DNA of 64,000 nucleotides from Bretschneidera sinensis (lineage: Eukaryota > Streptophyta > Magnoliopsida > Brassicales > Akaniaceae), in the NCBI GenBank assembly GCA_023935145.1, contig CM043700.1:67373120-67437119 (forward strand). The letters are read 5' to 3'. The notes under the pieces were generated by a model that was given only the letters and a program-made list of their open reading frames with translations, made no database searches and had not been told where the DNA came from. Positions 34,527 to 44,660 of the stretch are shown here, one piece after another. The translations under genes were made by a program, and so were the position numbers. Within the stretch, counting starts at the first letter, position 1, and the number at the start of each line of letters is the position of its first letter.

Positions 34527-35801
34527 TATAGACACCCAATTTCGTTCCAAAATTTTTTAACGGACCACACGCGGGTTCTTATGATGAATCTTTGATCCTA
34601 GTGTGCTCAGACTTGGTAAATAATGAAGTATGAGTTTAATTGGGGAGTAAGAGCAACTGCAAGACTCTTTTGTTCAATCCATTTAATTCATTTTGGGTTT
34701 AAATCAATTGGACTTTATTTGGTTAAACTAATCCAAGACCAAAATCTTCATTTAAACTTTGACCCAATCCAAAACCCACTAAAGCCCATTGATCTTTCCT
34801 AAGCACATACATTTTTTGCCCAAATTTTAAGCCCAATAAGACTTTTAATTTTTAAGGGTGAACTTTCAATTCACACTCCACTTGGCACTCCTTTATTGGG
34901 TCACTTTTCTCAAAGTAAATGTTACTTTTTTAAAACAAAAAAGATGTTTTTCTCCTCTCCCTATGTGGCTGGCCATAATGAGGAATTTTCACTATATCTT
35001 TTTTTTTTTGAAGTCGCATCTCCCATCTAGGTTCCCCTTCCTTCTTTTTTACCAAATACTACCTTTTTTCCACACAAAATAAGACTTTTTTCACCTAAAA
35101 AACAAAAACTATGAACTTAAGAAACAATAAATTTTTCTTCCTCTTTAGACAGCCATGTGTACCAAAAAGAGTTTCTCTTCTCTTCCTTTTGCTTAGTTAA
35201 TTGAAAATTTCCTTATTATTCTTCCAACCTTTTCTAAATGTCAAATAACACCTTTTTCTAGCCAAAAAATCACATTTTATACCTCAAAAATAGAACCTAA
35301 AAAACATAAGTTTCTTTTTTAGAATGTGAAGCCTTTTTCTTCTTTCTTTTCCTTTGTAATTGCACTCTTTTTGACCTAAGCTTTTCTACTTTATTATATA
35401 TCAAAAACCAAAGAAAATTGTGTCTTTTTCATCCTTTTTTTTCATTTAAAGCAAGGAGAGTTTCTCCTCCCCTTTTTTGTTTTTGCTTTTGCTTTATTGA
35501 AAACATTAAAAAAAATGTCTTTTGTTGTTCACCTTTTTGCAAACCTTCTTCTTAACTTTTTACAACCTCAAAGAAACCCTTCCCTCTTCCCCATGGCTAG
35601 CCACCTAAAAGTCTTTTCCATCTCACTTTTCACTTGGTTTACCACACCTCACTTCTCTAACCCCACCTTTACACCCCAAAAGTTAAACACCTTTTTCATC
35701 TCAAAAGTTGAAACTACTTTTTCCCTTCCCTATATGACCAACCATGCACCTTTTTTCACCCATTATTTTGCATTTTTTTTAATATCTTGGCCAGCCCTTA
35801 C

Positions 35802-36437
35802 TCCTCATATGTATATGTCTGATCAAAATGTGCATGTGGTATGGACTTGTTAGTTAGATCAATTTGGATGACCGAGTCCTGGGTCTGACATTAGTAACAA
35901 AAGATATCCACACCGGATTCTTGGGTTAATCAACATGGGAAACTGGGAGTAGATACCATGCCCTAGGTCTCGTGTGGTTGTCGATTTTCACAGATCCTAT
36001 GCTCTCTTAAGGAACAACTCAGCATACACCAGGTTGAATCCCTTGAGAGAGAAAAGAGTTAGAGTAGATATCATGCCTAACTCATTGCTTAGAGAGATCA
36101 ATAGCTTAAGGAGTAGATACCATACCCTTAGGTTAACAAACATTAGGTATTCATGACATGAGTAAAGCATTGGCATACTGTTTTATTGTGGTAGCATAAT
36201 TAGTGGTGGATATCAAGTCCCTATGCCTTTATCTTTATTATTTTATCTTTATCAAAATCAACTCTTTTATTATTTCTATCTTTTTACATGGCGAATATAA
36301 TTATAAAACGAAATTCACCAATCTCTGTGGAGATGATCTTGCATTCGCACACTATACTACACTGTTAACCTTGTGCACTTGCAAGTAAAACGAGTGCGAT
36401 TATTCACTCATTAATTTAGGTGTATTTTCACGCAACA
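35802..36437 (+). repeat. Truncated 5' LTR of the Athila derivative
   Basis: It matches 39774-40403 of the 3' LTR and ends CACGCAACA before the primer site. The first ~700 bp are missing, together with ~400 bp of flanking Ogre LTR, which one deletion explains. Confidence 0.88.
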
Positions 36438-36461
36438 AGTTTTTGGTGCCGTTGCCGGGGA
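36438..36461 (+). promoter_or_regulatory. Primer binding site of the Athila derivative
   Basis: AGTTTTTGGTGCCGTTGCCG begins directly after the LTR and is followed by GGGATTG. It has one difference (TGGTGCC for TGGCGCC) from the other Athila copies. Confidence 0.85.
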
Positions 36462-36778
36462 TTGTGCTAAATTTTTTTTTGGAATTATTTTCGTTAATTT
36501 TTATTTTTTTTTATTTTATTCTGTTCTGTTTTATTTCTTGTTTTATCAAAAATCAAATTTATTCCTTCTTTTCATTTTCTTTTGTTCAGGTATACAACAG
36601 AGGAGTTTCTCTCCTCATTGCGATCGATCGCAGTGCCTTGTGGGATCGAGCGTACATCTGCGATCGAGCGCAGTTTAGTGTGCGCTCGAGCGCAAAAGCT
36701 CCAGAGAGTACCCGAGCAGCAGTACTGAAACTACTGACCTGAAGCTTTTCAACTAATTCATTTGAGGGAGAAGCACCA

Positions 36779-37725
36779 ATGGCGGAAGCTCGATATGCTT
36801 ATCTAGATGCTTTGGAGAGGAAGTTAGATATGAGGCTAGATATGATTGTAAAAGCCATGTCTACTCAAAACATCTCTCATCGACCACAAGCTACACAAGG
36901 CCAGGTATGTGCTATATACTCTCGTTTTGATCACACATCTGAAACTTGCCCCTTATATTTATCTGCAGATCAAGAGCAAGTAGACTATGTGGAACTGAAA
37001 AACTATAATATATATGCACCTACCTACAATCTCGGATGGCAGCACCACCCCAACCTCTCATAGAGCAACAATCAAAACACCTTGAACCTTCAAGGGCAAC
37101 AAAGGAACTTCCATAAAACAACCCAACCAGTTCCAGAACCCAAGAATGATGGTCTAGAAGATCTTGTAAAGCAATTAGCCACTCAACAATAGCAACTAAT
37201 GACAACATTGATGACTTCATTAGATCACCAAAAACAAACCACTCAAAGGCTAGAAGAACAAATGGGGAAATTAGCTAAAGAGATACGTGAAAGAAAGTTG
37301 GGTGAACTTCCAGTCCAACCACTACCTACTCCAAGAGGACATCAACAACTAAATGTCGTAAATGGTAAGATCATCGGAGCTGATGAGCCTGCACAAGCAT
37401 CATATCCAAGGTCCATCACATTGATCTAGTAGAAACCGCTCTTACCTATAGTGCCCCAAGATCGGATATTGAGCTCAAATGCAAGGATGTTACTGATGAC
37501 ATCATTGACACTATGCACCTCATTGAAGCCTCTCCAAAGCATCAAAGTAAGTACACTGATCCATTTGATATTCATGTGCCTGTTAATACTATTTTCCCTT
37601 TTATTGTACAGGCACCTAACTTGGAATACAAGAAATTGCCAGAACATTTACTTTATGCTTATATGGGAGAGAATAAGACACTTCCTATGCTAGCTGCTGC
37701 CACTCTTACTTTTGGGAAAAAATAA
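36779..37725 (+). pseudogene. gag: gag fragment plus protease-RT linker of the Athila derivative
   Basis: The ORF starts MAEARYAYLDALERKLDMRL and enters gag at the segment just before the zinc-finger-like motif (VCAIYSRFDHTSETCP, second Cys changed to Tyr). The N-terminal ~280 gag residues are missing compared with 54270. A Gln-rich coiled coil follows (EEQMGKLAKEIRERKLGELP). After a stop and frame change the sequence continues at about 37434 with the linker (DVTDDIIDTMHLIEASPKH, KLPEHLLYAYMGENKTLP) and stops at 37725. The joint between gag and linker is the same as in the copy at 55820. Confidence 0.85.
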
Positions 37726-37735
37726 GGCTTGGTCC

Positions 37736-39037
37736 GGCTGAAGACATTAAACTTAGCGCTCATGGGAGGCAACCCAGACTTATTCTTTTCATTTTAGTAT
37801 TTTTTTTCTTTTGTTTATATTTATATTTCCATATCTAGTATTTATATTTCTTATTTTCCGGAACAACGTTTATTTTTCTTTGTCAGGTACTTAGTGCGTG
37901 CATCCAGTTCAAGTTTGGGGGCATATTACAAGCAAAGCAAGTAACCTAGTTCTCCATCTCCCAGGTCAGATCTTTCCATGCCACACACATTGGGGACAAT
38001 GTGTATTTTAAGTTTCGAGGTAGTGGGAGATACTAGATACTATCACACACGCACTTGAAACACATGCACACACTAAGTCCCAGTTTTTTTGATTCGATGA
38101 ATGCATGTTCTTTTGGTAAACAAAAATTTTGGTTGATTTAAAAATTTGATAAAAATTCATTAGTAAGCTTAAAAGCTAGAACACATAGTCTTGCAATGGG
38201 AATTTTACAAAGTTTGGTTGCCTACCTCAAGGCACCTAAGAATTCACGAGTTTGATTCAAATTTGCACGAGCACATTTAACACACATTTGTGTGGGGTAT
38301 GACATATAATTCTCTTGTATATGTTTCCATAATCTAACTGAAATCGGATAACTTGTTGAAAAGAACACTATGGCATAAGAAAAAAATGAAGAAGAAAAAA
38401 ATAAAGAAAAATGTCATCATGCAAAAAGTGATCAAAAAGCTTCTAATGATTAGTAAAAAAACTTTCCACTGAGTAACTGGGCCTCTTGCCTCAGTAAGCA
38501 TTGAGTGTTCATGTCAAAAAGTGGGAATTTCATTAAGAAGTATAAAAAAACTTGTTAGTTTCATAGGCTTTTTTATTTGAGTTAGTAAGTCCTTAGGGGT
38601 GTCTTTACACCTAATGCCCTAAAACCATTTCGTTTGGGAGTCATTGGCTAAACATTCGTTACAAGGGTCAAATAGAAAGCTCGATGGAACTCAACATGGC
38701 AAAGATCGCATGATGAAAGAAAAAGAAAGAATAAGAAAGTATTATGCCATTTTTGTTCTCTTTGATAAGGAATTCGATAAAGGTTTGGGCATCGAAGCCC
38801 TATACACTAAAATTATATATGTGCTAATTCATCACTCACAAATCAAACTTACGATGCCTTAAGCCAACCTTAGGTAAGTAACATGAACTTTTGAAAAAAA
38901 AATTTCAATACAAAAAGTGTTTTTATTTTAAGCTTACTCATGAACTGTTATCATAGTTTTCTGTGCAACCTAAATCTTTGAGTATCATAGAAGTGAATTT
39001 ATCTTTAATTTTGTTCTTCATTTAGTTTTTAGTTTTG
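37736..39037 (+). other. Athila 3' non-coding region with conserved blocks
   Basis: It starts with the GGCTGAAGAC...TTAGCGCTCATGGGAGG stretch found in all Athila copies here. Block M2 lies at about 38464-38520 (CTGGGCCTCTTGCCTCAGT) and block M1 at about 38577-38690 (TTAGGGGTGTCTTTACACC). The ORF at 38644-38862 overlaps M1 and is not protein-like. No coding function is apparent. Confidence 0.75.
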
Positions 39038-39075
39038 TATTGCTAAGGGACTAGCAATATGTAAGTTTGGGGGTG
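39038..39075 (+). promoter_or_regulatory. Hairpin and polypurine tract before the 3' LTR
   Basis: TATTGCTA-AGGGAC-TAGCAATA at 39038-39059 is a perfect 8-bp stem. The polypurine tract AAGTTTGGGGGTG follows at 39063-39075 and the LTR starts at 39076. Confidence 0.8.
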
Positions 39076-40403
39076 TGATAAGTGCTTAAATATTCATATT
39101 TAAGCCCCTTAATTTACATGTGTTAAGCTCTTTGTCTACATGTTTTAGTCTGTTTTACTTCATTTTATGTGTACATGTTTTTATAGGTCTTGGAGAAAAA
39201 GGAAGAAGTTTTGGCACTTAAGGGAAGAAGTCTGGAAATCCTGGAGCAGTTTCTGGTCAAAGTGCGATCGATTGCACTACTGCATGCGATCGAGCGCACA
39301 TGCGATCGTTCGCACACATGAAGGATCGAGTGCAGCAATGCGATCGAGCACAAAACACATGCGATCGAGTGCACATGTATGGGCGTGAATAGTAAACTGC
39401 AGAACCTTATTTTGGAAATAACCCTATTTTGGAAATAAAGGAGTTTTGTGTTTTAGGAAAGTTTAGGAACTCATGAGCCTTCTAGGGCTACTCAAGCCCT
39501 ATAAATAAACCTGTAAAGCACACACAAATTATCACTTCTTAGAGATCCTTTCTTCTATCTTTTACTTTTAGCTTGGAGAAGGAAACTGTGGAGGAGAATT
39601 GACGACTCTTCTCTCGGGTTTCTTCTTTCCTTTATTTTTATTATATGTACTTAACTTTTAGTAAAGGCTTGGTTGAAGCCCTAATTATATTTATTCAATA
39701 AATTTAGTATTGGCACCTTTGCGACATTTATGTTATGTTGCTTAACTTGATTAATACCTGCTTTTATTTAAATTCCTCATATGTATATGTCTGATCAAAA
39801 TGTGCATGTGGTATGGACTTGTTAGTTAGATCAATTTGGATGACCGAGTCCTGGGTCTGACATTAGTAACAAAAGATATCCACACCGGATTCTTGGGTTA
39901 ATCAACATGGGAAACTGGGAGTAGATACCATACCCTAGGTCCCATGTAGTTGTCGATTTCCACATATCCTATGCTCTCTTAAGGAACAACTCAGCATACA
40001 CCAGGTTGAATCCCTTGAGAGAGAAAAGAGTAGATACCATGCCTAACTCATTGCTTAGGGAGATCAATAGCTTAAGGAGTAGATACCATGCCCTTAGGTT
40101 GACAAACATTAGGTATTCATGACATGAGTAAAGCATTGGCATATTGTTTTATTGTGGTAGCATAATTAATGGTGGATATCAAGTCCCTACTCCTTTATCT
40201 TTATTATTTTATCTTTATCAAAATCAACTCTTTTATTATTTCTATCTTTTTACATGGCGAATATAATTCTAAAACGAAATTCACCAATCCCTATGGAGAT
40301 GATCTTGCATTCGCACACTATACTATACTGTTGACCTTGTGCACTTGCAAGTAAAACGAGTGCGATTATTTACTCATTAATTTAGGTGTATTTTCGCGCA
40401 ACA
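39076..40403 (+). repeat. 3' LTR of the Athila derivative
   Basis: It runs from TGATAAGTGCTTAAATA to TTTCGCGCAACA. A cluster of at least six CG-rich near-palindromes (type TGCGATCGAGCGCA) is at 39263-39380. TATA-like CCTATAAATAAACC is near 39498. Confidence 0.92.
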
Positions 40404-41550
40404 ATTATTCAAGTGTTTGAACCACCTTGAAAATAGACTTGATTAATTTGGCTCACTTAAAAAGTTTCATCTTAAGATACTTACTAGTTTCTTAACATTT
40501 TATTTTTCACTAGTTATATGTCTTTCTTTAGCTACTAGTCATATGTAGTCTCTTCGTTAAATGCAATGTTAAGTTAACGGGTAGTTTTAAAGTTTTTTCC
40601 TTTAGTTTAGTACCTTAAGAATTTTTATGTTCTCTGAGTTAGATGTTTTATTTTAAGTTGTCATTAATTACATGTGAACTTTAATTATTTAAGAACAATT
40701 TTTGGCCCCCTTGGTCTTTGTTAATTTTGGGCCTCTTTTGGCCCATTGAAAATATTACTAGTTACTAGTTATTTTGAATCTCATCTTTAAGGTAGTTTAG
40801 TTTAAATCTATTTAGCTTAATTCCTATTTTTTTAAGCGCATCTAGTTTAAAGTAGCTTAGTTTAATTCATTCAATTTAGTCTTCAAGTTCAATTCATCTA
40901 GTTTAAAATAATTTAGTCTCAATCCATCTAGTTTAACTTTCATAATTAATCCACCTAGTTTAAATGCACGTACTTTAATTTACTTCTCATCCATACTTTG
41001 CAAGTAGTTTTAATATTTTTTTCTTCATAATCAAAGTAATTTATTTCCTTTATATACTTACTTTGACCACATTATTTTAAAGTTAATATTTGGTGTTGCT
41101 TTGTTTGAATAAAAATTGCAAAATGTGTGTTTGGAAATTTCAATTAATTTCCTTGAAACACAAAGGGCTAGATTTCGGTCTAGGTAAGAGGGAGAGTTTT
41201 AGATCCTCACTCTTTAGCACAAAAATCTCCCAAGCTTTGAAATTTTTCACGTATACCAATGACAAGGGATTTGACCCCCTTCAAGGTCAAATGGCGTCTC
41301 CTTACCTGTCATTTTTGCTTTATGATTAGATGAAAAATGCCCCATTGTCTAATACATTAAAGGCGCACCCATCACGAGAGCCTCCTTACTACTTATAAAT
41401 GGTTTGTATTAGACTTGGTAGGTTTCACTCGTTTCCATATGCCTACTCATTTTAATCTGCACCCTCGACATATCCACATTCTTTAAGGGGAGTGGCCTTG
41501 GGTAATGAGCCAGATGCATAGATCTCAGGCGGAAAAAAGCGGTACCTACA

Positions 41551-41555
41551 CTAGG
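41551..41555. repeat. Right target site duplication CTAGG of the Ogre element
   Basis: Identical to 4623-4627. The SIRE integrase frame continues directly after it. Confidence 0.92.
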
Positions 41556-42952
41556 TTTTAATAATTTTTGTAATCAATTGGGCATTGATCACAATTTATC
41601 TACACCTAGAACACCTCAACAAAATGGGGTTGTTGAAAGGAAGAATGTTTATCTTTTAAATATTGCACGCACTATGGTTTTAGAAATTATCTTACACATA
41701 ATCTATGGGTGGAAACATTAAACATAGCTTATCACATTATAAATCGAGCTTCCATTAGACCATTACTTGAAAAGACTCCTTACGAGCTATGGAAAGGAAA
41801 GAAACCAACATATCTCACTTTCACATCTTCGTATGCAAAGTCTTTATCCACAACAATGGTAATAGACATCTAAATAAAATTGATATTTCTTGTTACTCTA
41901 CAACTTCTAAAGCTTATCGAGTCTTAAATAAAAGAACTTTAAGTGTAAAAGAATCAATGCATGTAATTTTTTATGAAATTGATTCTACTGCAAGAACTAA
42001 TATTTTTATGAAAATGACATAGATCATTTCTCTTCACTGTTAAAAATGATGACAATCAAAGAAGAAACACTTCCTTCCCTCAAGCCAATGAAGTTCCTGA
42101 AACATCAAACACTCAAAGCAATGAGGAACAAGAGGTGCCCCAACAAATTAAAAATTTGGAATAACCTCAAATCAGAAACTTGAAGCATAATAGCAGTCAT
42201 CCACTTAATAAAGTGATAGGTAGTTTGTGAGGTGGTATAACTACTCGATCTTTTACTAGACAAATATATTCAAATTATGTATTAATTTATCATATAGAAC
42301 CCAATAACATAGATGGGGCATTCAAAGATGAATATTGGGTAAATGCTATGCATGAAGAACTTAACCAATTCACTGGGAATAAAGTTTGGACACTAGTACC
42401 TAAGCCTAGTCATCAATCAATCATAGGAACTAAATGAATATTCAGAAATAAAATGGATAAATTCAGAATAGTAACTAGGAATAAAGCAAGATTAGTTGTT
42501 AAAGGATATTGCCAAGAAAAATGAATAGATTATGATGAGATATATGCACTTGTAGCTAGACTAGAAAGCATTTGCATATTTTAAAGATTTTAAACTATTT
42601 CAAATGGATATTAATAGTCTATTTTTAAATGGTTTCATTAATGAAGAAGTTTATGTGAACCAACCTCCTAGTTTTGAGGACCCACATTTTTAAAATCATG
42701 TTTTCAAATTAAATAAAGCGCTTTATAGTTTAAAGACTTATCAAACTTTTGGTTGACAAAGGTTTTAAAAGGGGCACAATTGACATTATTCTTTTTCTAA
42801 AACCAAGGGTAAGGATATTTTACTTGTACAAATATATATATGGATGACATTATCTTTTGATATACTAAAGAACCCTTGTGTCAAGAGTTTTCCAGTACAG
42901 AGTTCGAGATAAGTATGATGGGTGAGCTCTAATACTTCCTGAATTTTCAAAT
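41556..42952 (+). pseudogene. pol: SIRE-like pol, second part: end of integrase and reverse transcriptase
   Basis: The integrase Glu segment TPRTPQQNGVVERKN is at about 41604-41645, followed by IAYHIINRASIRPLLEKTPY. At 41900-42020 the segment YSTTSKAYRVLNKRTLSVKE is typical for the region between integrase and RT. RT begins near 42330 with YWVNAMHEELNQF and contains QPPSFEDPHF and a YMDD motif at 42837-42848 (usual YVDD). Stops and small deletions are frequent. The sequence ends in ...YFLNFQI at 42952; RNase H is not found on the far side of the next element. Confidence 0.85.
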
Positions 42953-43603
42953 TGTTGGGATTTTTTTCACCAAACATATGCCCAAGATCTACACAAATAA
43001 ATAACAAAGTAAGAGTACAAAATAATAAATGATGCAAAAATAAAAGGCAGAAAATAAAGAACAGAAGCAAAGTTTTACTTGGTTCTGCACCTCTTACCTA
43101 TGTCTATGATCCCAACAACATGATTATTTTATTCCTTTAATAAAACTCACAGGTGGTTTGACCCCTCTTGCCTACGTCTATGATCCTAACAACACAATTA
43201 TTTTATTCTTCTAATAAAACTCACAGGTTACAAGTTTTTGGACTGATTAAAACTTGGGAAAAAGCCTCACCCAATAACTCTAACCCATTGTCCCAATACA
43301 CCCAAGTCCTATTCTCTTTCTTTTGGATTAGAAACCCTAGTTTTAGAGCCCTCTCTTTGGTTAGAATGGTTCCCCTTTTAGGGCCTACACATTATTCTTA
43401 TAAATATGAGAGCCTCCTAAACCATTAAGGCATCTCCCATATTTAAAGAATATTGAGATTCTCTTTTAGAATCCCTAAAGATTTTAACCGATTTGGAAAC
43501 AAATAAATCAGTCCCAAATTTTTTTTATTCCTTTCCTTTTTTTCTTTTTTCCTTTTCTTTGACCCCCACATATTTTCTCCATGATTCGAGGCAATACCCA
43601 ACA
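42953..43603 (-). repeat. 3' LTR of the small gag-only element
   Basis: In element orientation it starts TGTTGGGTATTGCC and ends AATCCCAACA. It pairs with 44008-44660 with moderate divergence. Internally, two copies of a segment with CTCACAGGT and CTATGATCC words stand in tandem (about 43080-43225). Confidence 0.85.
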
Positions 43604-44006
43604 ATTCTCCCCAATGACTCGAATTACTTTTAGAGTCCAACGAAGATTTCTCTAAATCTATCTCCTTATCATATGAACCTTCCTCCTCTTCACTTGAAGA
43701 TATCAAACACTGATGGAGAGTGAACATACCTTTTGGGCCTCCTTTAGCTCCCCCTCCAAGAACATCGCATGTAACTTTGAGAGCAAGTGCCAAACGGATG
43801 AGACTTATCACCATGCGTTCCATCTCACACCAATTGTCATCTTTCACATTTGAAGACTTGTCTCCCAAAACTTTGTATAACCCTCGCTGCACAAGAATCT
43901 CTCTACTCTGCCATAACGAGAAGTTGTTCCTCCCGTTGAACAACTCTGCGTATTCAAACTTTGCATCGAAACTCTTTGCCATGTTGCACCTGAGCTCTGA
44001 TTCCAC
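43604..44006 (-). pseudogene. gag: gag fragment of the small copia-type element
   Basis: The frame begins MESELRCNMAKSFDAKFEYA; the likely start is the second Met. It reads FNGRNNFSLWQSREILVQRG and LGDKSSNVKDDNWCEMERM, the N-terminal copia gag pattern, then ends in an acidic, serine-rich stretch near ISSSEEEEGSYDKE. The frame stays open into the LTR to 43443. The later gag domains, zinc knuckle and all of pol are missing, so movement needs a helper. Confidence 0.75.
43994..44005 (-). promoter_or_regulatory. Primer binding site of the small element
   Basis: On the - strand TGGAATCAGAGC follows the LTR end after two bases. It is one base away from the usual TGGTATCAGAGC tRNA-Met site. Confidence 0.8.
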
Positions 44007-44007
44007 T

Positions 44008-44660
44008 AGTTGGGATTCTTTTCACCAAAAATCAGCCCAAAGATCCACACAAGTAAATAACACAGCAAGAGTACAAAACAATAAACGATGCAAAAATAAA
44101 ACAGCAGAAAATAAAAAAAAAATAAAAGAAAAGTTTTATGTGGTTCGACACCTCTTATCTACATCCACGATCCCAACAACACGATTGTTTTATTCCTCTA
44201 ATAAAACTATAGGTGGTTCCACACTTTTTACTTATGTCCATGATCCCAACAACACAATTGTTTTATTCGTCTAATATAACTAATAGGTTACAAGTTTTGG
44301 ACTGATAAAAGCTTGAGAAAAACTTCAACCCAATGAACTCACTTTAACTCATTGCCCAAATACACCCAAATCCTATTCTCTCACTTTTGGAATAGAAAAC
44401 CTAGATTTAGAGCCCTTTCTTTGGTTAGAATGATTCTTTTTTAGGGTTTATACCTTATTCTTATAAATATAAGAGTCTTCCAAACCATAAAAGCAACTCC
44501 CCATATTTAAAGATTATTGAGATTCTCTAGAATTCTTAAAGATTTTCACCGATTTGAAAAAAGATAAATCATTCTCAAAAAATTGTTATTCCTTCTTTTT
44601 TCCTTTTTCCTCTTTTTGACCCCCAAATATTTTCTCCATAATTCGAGACAATATAAAACA
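44008..44660 (-). repeat. 5' LTR of the small gag-only element
   Basis: It matches 42953-43603 and in element orientation starts TGTTTTATATTGTCTCG. Its end next to the primer site is mutated (CCCAACT for CCCAACA). Confidence 0.83.

Larger units (their letters stand above)
35802..40403 (+). mobile_element. Pol-less Athila derivative, 5' LTR truncated, nested in the Ogre 3' LTR
   Basis: Internal parts are primer site, a gag C-terminal fragment, a short protease-RT linker and the Athila 3' region. Protease, RT, RNase H and integrase are absent. The 3' LTR is complete (1328 bp) and the 5' LTR keeps only its last 636 bp. The two LTRs are nearly identical over the shared part, so insertion looks recent. 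The left border joins Ogre sequence to LTR sequence at a shared TCCTC (35802-35806). It must have been mobilised by enzymes from another element. Confidence 0.88.
4628..41550 (+). mobile_element. Ogre-like Tat lineage Ty3/gypsy retrotransposon carrying three nested insertions
   Basis: The element is bounded by perfect CTAGG duplications. The 5' LTR starts TGTAGACACCC and the 3' LTR ends CTACA. Removing the nested copia and the two Athila insertions leaves about 16.5 kb, with LTRs of about 2.9 kb, both in the Ogre range. Order: LTR, primer site, long leader, gag, protease, RT, RNase H, second (archaeal-type) RNase H, integrase, antisense ORF, tandem array, polypurine tract, LTR. The second RNase H and antisense ORF are known traits of the Tat lineage. 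Pol has frameshifts and lost catalytic residues, so this copy cannot be autonomous. Confidence 0.9.
34527..41550 (+). repeat. Ogre 3' LTR, split by an Athila derivative and lacking about 400 bp
   Basis: The two parts, 34527-35801 and 40404-41550, align with 4628-13610 without its copia insertion. The 5' LTR segment corresponding to about 12033-12430 is missing at the left border of the Athila derivative. The LTR ends GGTACCTACA, followed by CTAGG. Confidence 0.88.
1102..42952 (+). mobile_element. SIRE-like Ty1/copia retrotransposon, split by a nested Ogre element and truncated at its 3' side
   Basis: A copia element runs as 5' LTR, tRNA-Met primer site, gag, protease, integrase and reverse transcriptase. 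The order integrase before RT is diagnostic for copia, and the long gag with a coiled coil and an IWVPK tail is typical of SIRE. The element is cut at 4627 inside integrase by the Ogre insertion and resumes at 41556 in the same domain. Without the insertion about 4.9 kb remain. The part after the RT palm, RNase H and the 3' LTR are not seen; the copy stops at 42952 where a small copia-type element begins. All ORFs are broken. As the host of a nest it must be older than everything inside it. Confidence 0.85.
42953..44660 (-). mobile_element. Small non-autonomous copia-type LTR element with only a gag fragment
   Basis: Two LTRs of about 651 and 653 bp enclose only 404 bp. On the - strand the order is LTR, primer site (TGGAATCAGAGC), ATG, gag fragment, polypurine GGGGAGAAT, LTR. 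This fits the TR-GAG type of non-autonomous element, known in plants. Flanking bases (CAAAT and CCCAT) match at three of five positions, so a target duplication is uncertain. The right flank does not continue the SIRE RT, so either the SIRE copy was already truncated or a deletion followed. Confidence 0.8.

Noticed and set aside
38644..38862. 72-codon ORF in the Athila 3' region
   Set aside because: It overlaps conserved block M1, which is conserved as nucleotides with frame-breaking differences between copies.
43720..44274. 184-codon ORF on the + strand
   Set aside because: It is the complement of the gag fragment and LTR of the - strand element.
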